Shown in pieces: positions 55,613-64,000 of a stretch of 64,000 nt of DNA (position 1 is the first letter of the stretch; each line of letters starts with the position of its first letter). Origin of the DNA: Tupaia tana (lineage: Eukaryota > Chordata > Mammalia > Scandentia > Tupaiidae). The position numbers were made by a program, and so were the translations under genes. Below the pieces are notes generated by a model, which was not told the DNA's origin, searched no databases, and saw nothing but the letters and a program-made list of their open reading frames with translations. The stretch lies in contig JAKSZU010000027.1 in the NCBI GenBank assembly GCA_026018925.1, forward strand, positions 1,570,829 through 1,634,828, in the 5' to 3' direction.

Positions 55613-58600
55613 ACCAGACCCGAGATAGATGTGTGCTGCTGGGAGGGGCGCGGAAGGAGGCCTTGGGACCCGTGGCGCGCCTCAGGCAGGGAGCTGGCCC
55701 CGAGAAGGCCTGACACGGGCAGCCCAGTGTCCCGAAGAGCAGGCGGGCGGGGCAGACGGTGCAGGAGCGCATGGACAGAGGAATCTGTCTCTGGCTCCCA
55801 GGGAGCAGGTTAACGCTGTAGCTGCGTCCGACCCTAATCCGGGAGGACAAGGGAGACCCAGCAGGCCCCCTGCCCAGAGCTCATGAAGGTGGAGAACACA
55901 GCCTCCAGGGAGCAGCTCCACACGGAGGACCGGTTTTGACAAGTGAATCAGAGTATACAGGAGCAGTGCGAGTCCCCTTCTAAGGACAGAGGGCGCTGTC
56001 TCCACGCGCCCTCCTCAGCCCGCGGCTGCAGGAGCGGGGGCGCCCCACTTCGTCTTTCCCGAGAGGAGATCTCCATGCGGCCCTCTTCAACCTCGCCAGG
56101 CGTGTTCTGGTGCGTTCCAGCCCACCCCCACCACCCCTCCACTTGCCTGAGGGGCACTCTCACCCATGGGACTTAGTACTCTCTTGGGAGAGGATGGGAC
56201 GATGAGATTACAGAAAACGTGGGCCATGACAGGTATTCTCCTCAGGAGGGGCCGCCACGGTGCCTCCTGGAAAACAGAAAGTGTGGGTTCTCTAGCCCCT
56301 CCAGGCCCATCTCTCCGACGTGACGCGTCCTCCAGGGGTTAGGCCTTATCTACCCTCTGGGGAGGTATCTCTGCTCTTCGGTGTCTCTCCCCAGCTCTGC
56401 CATTCATTTTACTCTTGTGTTTTGAAATTCCTGAGCTCCTCAAATAATGACGATGAAAACTGTCCGGAAACGCAGTTTGTCTCTCCTCCAAAGTGCACTC
56501 AGAGCCTGGCCCACGTCACGTTCCTAGTGACAGCCCTACCTGAGCGCAGGCTGTGTTGAAAGTCCTTCCTGCTCTGTGGGCACTAAGGAGAGCTGAGGTT
56601 TAAGTCACCACAGGGGAAAGGCACAGGGTGGCCAGAGAGCCCTCCACGTTAAAGATGCACCCTACCCGTAGGTGACTGCCTTCAGGAGGACGTACCAGGA
56701 TAAGGAAGGTCTTCAGGTGGGGGGACCCCGGGGCAGTGTAGCTCTGAGGTTAGGAGGAATAAGCGTCTCCAGTTAGAAAACAGAGCCAGCGTCAGCCTCC
56801 AGCCAGCCTTCCCGAGCCACGGGGCCAGCGCAGCAACACCGATAAGAGGCTCAGGGAATTGCCCTGCCACTCCTCGATGTGGCTGTGCGCTTGCTTCTTA
56901 ATGGCTAACAGGTTTCTCGAAATATCTCTGTGGCAGGGGGATGAGGAGGAGGGAGTTGTTATCTCCCTGGAGAAAGGTCTTTAATCAACTGTCAGCTCCT
57001 GATGAACAAAAGGCCAGCGTCCAACGAGATGCAGTCGATGCAGTTTATTAAGTGAGGCGGCCCCGTTTTCGGTGGCTTGTGTGGAAACTGCTGGCTTTGG
57101 AGAGGCTGATTGCTTCCGGCCTAAGTGTTCCGCTCAGTCCGTTTCCCAAATTGGCATCTGCTTTGGCGCTGCGGGGGACTTCTCTCGCTTGGCTTTAATG
57201 CATCAATTTGAAGCTGACTGGGATGGTTTGTCTGAAATGAATGTCCCGTCATCACTCCTCACCCTTGTGGGCGGGCAGAAGGCCGAGGCGAGTGCCCAGC
57301 CTGGGGCTGGCCTCCTCGCTCCCCTGAGGCAGGCACGGGTTTCCTGATGTCTCCACGGAGGCTGCGGGGTGCTCTCAGTGAGAAGGGCGGGCACAGACTC
57401 CACCCCAGAACCCGAGCCTGCTGCCTGGTACAAGGGTCACTCCAGGAAAGTTCCTTGAAGTATTTGAGCTTTGCTTTCCTGACCCAGGAGCAGGGAGGAT
57501 CTTATCAGAAAAGGTATCGGAGCCAAGCACGGCAGACACAGTACACGTTACAGGGTGTGCCCACCATCCCTGGGGGAGGTGTTTCGTGGACTCGGGGCCT
57601 GCTGGGAAACTCCGAGAAGGTGGGATGGGAGAGACAGTGACCCGGTCAGAACGCGCTCCAGAGCAAGCCGGAGAGCAGAGCAAGGGTCAGAAGAAACAGG
57701 GCGTTCGAGCCCAGAGGAGGACAGCTGGGCCCAGAGCCTCTGCGTGGACATCTCCGCTGCCTGCGTACCCACATCGGGGCCTGTTTGGACAGGAGGCAGA
57801 GAGCTGCCCAGCTGCTGAGCCTGGGGCAGCTCTGGTCTCCTCTCGCGATCTGCTCTGTCCACGGAGGATGCTCTCACTGGTGTGCTTCTGGTCTCAAACG
57901 CAGAGAAGCCCCACACGTCTGCACTGTCTCCTTGCCATTTGGTTCTGAGATCCGAGATTGTGGATGGAGTCGAATCAAGCAGACGAGGAGAAGCAGGGCC
58001 CTGGACCCGCTTGCTTTCCAGCTGGAGCATTTCCAGAGCTTCCAACGTGCTCTCTGGCCTTCTCCAAGCTTAGCCCACAGAGAACAGGACTGGAAGACAG
58101 GGCTTGCTGGCGACGTTCTCATTTCTCAGCTCTGTTTCTCACCTGTGTCCCAGCTGCTGATCTGGAGGGTTCGGCTGGGTCCTCTGTCCTGCCATACAAG
58201 GACTCCACCTCACGGTGTTGGCGCTCATCCCCAGGGTGGCCAGAAGCTCCCTGCCATGCCTCTTCCGCCTCCTCTCCTCATCGCCTTCCTCTAGCATCTT
58301 TCTGACATTTCCTTGAGAGCCTCTGTTAGCTCCATTAGCAGTTGTCATGTAAATTCAAGAACCGGCAGGACTGGCCTTCCAGGAAGAGGAGAGTGGACGG
58401 GAGTGAAGACGGAGGTTTCTGGAGCACAGTCTTGCCTACCCTGTGTCTCCTTCCAGCTCTTCCAGGACTCGCTGTTGATAGCAGGATTCTGCCCCACTTC
58501 ACCCAGGCAGGCTGTCCTCATCTTGGCGTGGAGGGTTCCGCTTATTATTCATCTCAGGACATACTTCATGTCTATGCGCCTAACTTGTAAGACAAAGTTT

Positions 58601-60145
58601 GGATTTTTCTTTCCATCATAAACCAATCCGCTGTTAGCCATCTTATCTCCAAAAGAAGCAATTAGCTCTTATAAATGTGTGTTCTTCACACAAGCATGCA
58701 CCCTCAGTTACAGAAGGTCGTGTTTCACGGTTTATCAGAGAAAGAGGACCTTGCACTGAAGTTTCTTCACAGCCTTCCACAGGCCTGAGGGAGCAACCAC
58801 CAGGAGTATTTCTCCACGTTCACGTGTGCAGCATACTGATTTTAGAGCTCCCCGAGCCCCATCCCTAAGCTTCCCCTCTGACGATGCAGGCTGAGACGGA
58901 GAACGTTGAAGTAAACGAGTTACCTCACCCAACCAGGGCATCCAGAAGCACTGGAAAATTCCACAGGCCACAGAAGTAGGTCTTCCCGACAGCACCAGTG
59001 GCCGAGCACAGCGTGGATGAGGTTAAGACTTGCGGGCAGACGATGAGAATGCACACCTTCATGTGAGGTAGGATGATAATATCACTTATAATAATGATAT
59101 GCCCTGCCTAGTCCTCAGGGGGATGCAATATTCTAAACACCTTCTTCTTGCATATGTAAGATGCAGAGAATTGACTGCTCCCTGAATAAGCAAGTAGCTT
59201 TCAGAGGGCTGAAGATAGCCTTTCTCTTGAACCAAGGCCTAGTTTGGGGCTTGAGTTTCTCTCCAGGGGACTTATTCAGTATTCATGTCCAATCTGGTCG
59301 CACTGCAGGGGAGTGTAGCATTGAATTTATGGTGTGGAGGATAAAGAACAAGGCGAAATCACCCACGACAACACAAGGAAATTAATTCCATTTTCCCCAA
59401 GCCTTTCGGTAGCCGATGGGAAGGAGTGATTCCCGTTCTGTTTTAGATGAAGGCGTGCGACAAACATCTCTCTGGACCCTTCTGATTACAGCAGTGTTTA
59501 CACAGTGTTAGTCGAATCACAGCCACTTCAAGGTCCTTTAAGTGCTGCAATTTCTTAAGATTAGGAAATTCTATTTGATACGAAAACAGCGCTGGGTGGG
59601 AAGGGAAGAGCACCGTGAAGGACCTTACACGGAAGACAGTGTGATTCCACTTCTGCCCCCGTGGACAGATTCATTCTGGGGTCAGGTTATTACATTTATG
59701 ATAGGATTTCTTTCAGGTGTGTGTCGTATCCAGTTCAGTTTTCGTTTCCACCTCTCCTTGCAACATAAATAAAAAGTCCTGGGCTTTTTGTTTCTGGGAA
59801 TCCTTACGGACTATACAAGCCAGCAGAAGTCAGAATCGGTTCTGGAATGAGTGGGTGCAAGTGTTTCTGAAAACCAGCTCTTGGTTTTCTGTAGGAATTG
59901 TGGACATGGGAGAGAATTGCCACTTCTGATACATGAAAAGCTGTAGGAGCCTGATTATAATAATAAATGCCAGCCTTCCCTTCCTCCCAGCATCTGGGTC
60001 CCACTTACCTTAGCCGGGGGGCTACTCATGCTTTTCCATGTTCTCCTGAACTAGACCTAAGTGGAGAAATAAGACAGCAAGACACCAGAAACACCTAAGA
60101 CCCAGGAGTCCACGAACTGGGTACTTGGTCCTGCATGAGCCACAG
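55613..60145. other. GC-rich single-copy sequence, no gene seen
   Basis: This is the largest repeat-poor stretch. Frames of 100-169 residues (for example 57785-58294 plus and 57548-58045 minus) overlap on opposite strands, as expected by chance in GC-rich DNA, and show no domains. Complex text at 56940-57250 may be a conserved non-coding element. That is speculation without a comparison. Confidence 0.4.
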
Positions 60146-60191
60146 GAAGGAAGGAAGGAAGAAGGAAGGAAGGGAGGAAGGGAGGGAGGCA
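60146..60191. repeat. (GGAA)n-like purine microsatellite
   Basis: AAGG units with some AGGG interruptions cover about 45 bp. Confidence 0.9.
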
Positions 60192-61555
60192 GGGGAAAGA
60201 GGAAGGCTGTTTCCGTCCTTGTGCATATGCATTAACCCCAGATTTAGGTTCTGTTTCCATTTCCTCTATGATTTGCTACTCATGCACAATTAGCAGGCAT
60301 CCCAATGAGAGGGAAAACTGACTTCCAGCCCTGCTTCAGTAGAAAGTCATTCATTCTCTCCGTTCTGTTCCTGTCTGTTCCCACCATGATGTAGGCACCA
60401 TTTCTCTGCCTGCGTCCTTGAGTTTACAGTAGCATTGCTTGGATGAGCACCATCAATCTGTTCTGTTAACAGCTTTTCACACACACACACACACACACGA
60501 ACACACAGCGCTAAATGCAATGGTAATGTACACCATGAGCACAGAGAATGTGCAAGACTGCGAAAACTGCATCTCAGAGTGAGAGGAACATGCCACTCAC
60601 CTCTCGTTATAGAGGTGACGTTTTTATCTTTATAGTTTTACTATCATGAGCGTTTATGAGGCTCGTTTGTAGCTAGTCTTTTTCATTCTGATTATCATGG
60701 CATCCTGTGTTACCAGAAAGCATCCGATTGGGCACTCCGCTCTGGAGTCTGTGTTACTGTATCTGGAGGAGATTCTAAGTGGCCACAGCCTGTTTAGGAA
60801 AGATTATTTTGTTTCTGTAAAAGAAACCATTGTGCGAAACTATATATAATAGTAAATACATAAGTACTGTGTATAATAATATTTTAGTCACACACATGCA
60901 CGCACACACACACACAAGTACACGCAAGCACACACACGAAAGCACACGCGCACACACATGTGCGCACACACACGCACACACACGTGCACACACCTTTTCT
61001 ACCCTATTCCCTTCCCCTTGGGCATCTCAGTGGGGTTGCCCTCGTCATTTCTGTGTGTGTGTGACCTTTTACCTGCCTTGACATGTACGGGCTTTAATTG
61101 TAACATCACAGGACCGCACTAAGCCTGTGCTCATTGTAACTTGGTCGAGGAAAAATACCTATGCCCATAAAGCAAGGGGAAAGCTGTTTGATATTCTTCT
61201 ACGTTACTGCTTTCCTGTGGAAAGGGGTAACATTTCTTTTCAAGGGTATTTAATTCTCGCTTAGTGTTCTGATGTCAGCTGTCCTACCCTGGCTGCCCGT
61301 CTTCCGGTCAGATGCTTACCTACTCACGTACTCATCCCTGAGGATGAAGTTGGGAAATGCTCTTCACACCGTCTGTCTTACGCGACTCTGGAGTTTGAAG
61401 AGGGAGGTTGAAGCTCTTGGCCCATAGGACGTGTCTGATCTCTGTCACAGACGCTCAGCCTTCCAAAGCCACGCAGGTGGAGATGGCCGTTTCTGAGCTG
61501 TAACACCACAATAAGTCCGCCTGCCATCGACAGGGTACAGAGCACGTATTATTCA
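60192..61555. other. Single-copy sequence with two CA-rich tracts
   Basis: A pure (AC)n run lies at 60478-60499. An interrupted CA/CG-rich tract lies at 60888-60992. No gene was seen. Confidence 0.5.
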
Positions 61556-61800
61556 CTGTTGATTTTTTTATAATAGTTTTTGACATAAAACAGTTGCATA
61601 TATCTCTGGGGTACAGGGAGACTTTTCAATACATGAATGTACTATGTGATGTTAGATCAGGCTGTTAACCATATCCATTATTTAGAACGTTTGCGTCACT
61701 ATGTGTGGTAAACATGGGAAATCTTCTCTTCTACTATCATGAAGTGGTACACCGCACTGTCACCAGCTAGAGGTACCCTCGAAAGCATACCACTTACCTG
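61556..61800 (-). mobile_element. LINE-1 3' UTR fragment, antisense
   Basis: ATATCTCTGGGGTACAGGGA, TTTTCAATACATGAATGTAC and ATCAGGCTGTTAACCATATC match the antisense of the L1MA/L1MB 3' end. It is diverged. Confidence 0.6.
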
Positions 61801-62746
61801 CTTGTGATTTTGTTTTAAAAATAGGTTTCCTTTTGAAGGAACATCAAAGTTGCTAGAAAGATCCTTGCTCCCCGTGCATCACGATGGGCCTCTATTCTGT
61901 CTCACCTCGTTCCAGTGCTGCCCCGGACCTGCTCTGCTGACTGTAGACAGTCGCCCAGTCGTCCCTTCCACTCAGGCCCCGGCTTGTTCGCTCAGCGTTG
62001 AAGCAATGCTAACACAGTTCAGCCCCTCTCAGCGGCAGAAGGATGTTTTTTTGGAAACATCCAGATGTCTCACCAGCTTCCATTTCTATATTTGTTTTTG
62101 CTTATTTTTTAAATTTAAGTTTATTTATTTCAGAAGCGGCAAAGCAATCTAGAGTCGACCCTAAAAATCACAGCCGATAATGTTATGGTATCGATGGCCT
62201 TCCGCCCCCCACAGCACTTAGGGTACATTAGAGTCCGGTGTTTGGAATAGCGAGGGAGATGCGTTGTAGATCTATTTACATCTGCAGTAGAGTTAGTGCT
62301 GAAATTTTCTCATTTCTCATTGATGCTAATCACTTCCTTACGAGAAATTTCCCTATAGATAGATTTTAGAGAACTTATACATTTCTTTAAGTCCTCCTAT
62401 AATTTTCTACTCATTAACCTAGCAATAATGAAGGAGTCGGCATAACCGGATAAATATAGTGAGGTCAGAACTTTATTATCTGAGAACTTTTATCAACTGG
62501 CAGGGAGGCAGGGCAGGATGTGTGGGGATTTGATCCAGTAACGTTGCTGCTTGGAGCCAGAGCTCGAGGCCCATTGCCACTGGAGCACGTTAGCGGTGAT
62601 GGGATTTACCTCTCTTGGAGGGTGTGAGGTGCAGCAAGGTATGGGAGCTCGGCGTTATAAGGCGCTCTGATGTTCTGGGTCTGGATAATGGGGTCTTTGG
62701 CCAAGTGGCTCCTGTGTGGGTACAGGGACACTGAAGCTTTAGAACA
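61801..62746. other. Single-copy sequence, no gene seen
   Basis: Nothing recognised with confidence. Confidence 0.4.
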
Positions 62747-62755
62747 CATGAGGTG

Positions 62756-63020
62756 CGGGACCAGCAGATGGTGCAGTGGTTATGTCACTAGACTCCCGCG
62801 TGGCCCACCGTGGTTTGAGTCTTGGTCCCTACAGCTTGAAACTCACATGGGCCGTGCGTGCCCAAATCCCAGAGAGAACAGAGGAGAAGGGATTGCGGCA
62901 TGACCATCCTCCCTCGGAGGACGATTTCTCACTTTCTGTCTCTCTGTCCTTCTCCGTATCTCCAGGGAGCGCACATGCCCTATAGAAAAAAAAAATCTCT
63001 CTTATTAATAAGAAAGAATT
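62756..63020 (+). mobile_element. tRNA-derived SINE
   Basis: The head is GGGACCAGCAGATGGTGCAG, the B box GGTTTGAGTC, and the end TGCCCTATAGAAAAAAAAAA. The target-site duplication CATGAGGTG lies at 62747-62755 and 63021-63029. The middle is slightly reduced. Confidence 0.93.
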
Positions 63021-63311
63021 CATGAGGTGAAAATAGAAGCCTAACCTGAGAAGTTCAAATGCTCTGGAGAAAAACTTTGCTTTTTCTCAGCACCTGCTTG
63101 GGGGGAAAGAGCCTGCGAAGCGTGTGGTGCTAATTTTACGAAGTCATTCATACTGAGGCACTAAGGAAGCTCTGGGGCCTACCAAGGCCATGTCGGTGCT
63201 TCTTATGCTTTCCCAGAGAGATGTCAGAGTGTTTTAAACCCCAAAGGTCTTGTCAGCTTTTAATCTACTGTTCTTATAGCTTCCCATGAAAGGCCAGCCC
63301 CTCGCAGCTCT

Positions 63312-63513
63312 GGACGCACTCCCTTGGGGACGCACGCCCTTGGGGACGCACGCCCTTGGGGACGCACTCCCTTGGGGACACACGCCCTTGGGGACGCACG
63401 CCCTTGGGGACGCACTGCACGCCCTTGGGGACGCACTCCCTTGGGGACGCACGCCCTTGGGGACGCACTGCACGCCCTTGGGGACACACGCCCTTGGGGA
63501 CGCACGCCCTTGG
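63312..63513. repeat. Minisatellite, 16-bp unit, twelve copies
   Basis: Ten 16-bp units (GGACGCACGCCCTTGG or GGACGCACTCCCTTGG) and two 21-bp units carrying an extra CTGCA. Both 21-bp units sit at equivalent places, so a multi-unit block was duplicated. Long apparent frames on both strands are produced by the repeat. Confidence 0.97.
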
Positions 63514-64000
63514 GCACATTCCTGCTGCTGTCATCTTGGATCAGGGTGGCAGATGAGTTTAGTGACTTTCTCTCAGAGCTGGATGGAGACTTTACGGAAG
63601 CACACCATCAAGAATTCCTCTTGGACGTGCCAGGGAAGTTTTGCATTTTATGATTAGATCAGAGAGTCTCTCAGGAAAATGCTTCAGAATCCTAGAGGCC
63701 CTGACGGTGTCCAGAATGAGGAGGCCTGATGCAATGGGACAGATGACCCTAAGGTGACTTATCTCATGACGATATAATCGGGTAGACATGCGGCCTTTGT
63801 ATTTAACAAATCCCATCACAAAACGCACAAAAGAAGGAATCTCCACTAGAATGTGTAAATTATGCCTGGATCTGACGCCTGGCTTCCGAACATTAAAAAA
63901 ACGTGTCAAACTTACTGTGTCTCCTCGCAAGCAGCTCTCAGATTGATGGCTCCTGAAAACTCAGCGTACCAGTAATCAATTTGTAATTGTTTTGTTTCCC
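63514..64000. other. Single-copy sequence, no gene seen
   Basis: The minus frame at 63592-63930 has no recognisable domain. Nothing else was seen. Confidence 0.4.

Noticed and set aside
57548-58305. Overlapping 165- and 169-codon frames on opposite strands
   Set aside because: Both cannot be selected at once, and neither has recognisable features.
63234-63657. Frames of 80-123 codons across the 16-bp array
   Set aside because: They are low-complexity translations of a tandem repeat on both strands, with no domain or gene context.

Overview
This is non-coding, repeat-rich DNA from a placental mammal. MIR and L2-era repeats, LINE-1 copies of several ages, ERVL-MaLR LTR fossils and mariner-type MITEs are all present. 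No protein-coding exon, rRNA or tRNA gene could be supported. The open frames are short, overlap on both strands, and mostly run through tandem repeats, SINEs or LINE-1 remains.

One tRNA-derived SINE family dominates, with about 27 recognisable copies on both strands. It has an A box and a B box in the head, a middle rich in GGAGAAGGGATT-like sequence, a CT-rich 3' part, a CCCTATAGCAAAAA-like end and an A-rich tail. Several copies have perfect 9-15 bp target-site duplications, so the family was active recently. I saw no Alu, rodent B1/B2, rabbit C, carnivore or horse SINEs. From memory, the closest fit is the CYN-type SINE of colugos (Dermoptera). That is a guess to test, not a result. Two older chimeric SINEs with an apparent 7SL-derived half would fit a host in Euarchontoglires.

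Layout: 1-2.3 kb holds antisense LINE-1 fragments. A 48-bp minisatellite lies at 2.9 kb and a 65-bp array at 5.2 kb. From 8.2 to 12.1 kb is a nested LINE-1 block that includes a reverse-transcriptase remnant. Isolated SINEs and MIRs occupy 12-29 kb, with a 50-bp array at 19.1 kb and a 20/21-bp array at 23.1 kb. From 29.2 to 33.3 kb is an old antisense LINE-1 split by later insertions. A 2.85-kb, 57-copy array of a different 50-bp unit fills 36.6-39.5 kb. From 39.5 kb to the end is mostly single-copy sequence with scattered SINEs, three LTR-like fossils, a mariner MITE and a final 16-bp array at 63.3 kb.

No undescribed protein system is visible. The features most worth a second look are the very regular 57-unit minisatellite with its internal block duplication, the dense cluster of unrelated minisatellites, the chimeric tRNA-7SL SINEs, and two SINE copies rearranged into inverted structures. 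Boundaries of degraded repeats are accurate only to about 10-50 bases, and family names rest on recalled consensus sequences, not on a search.
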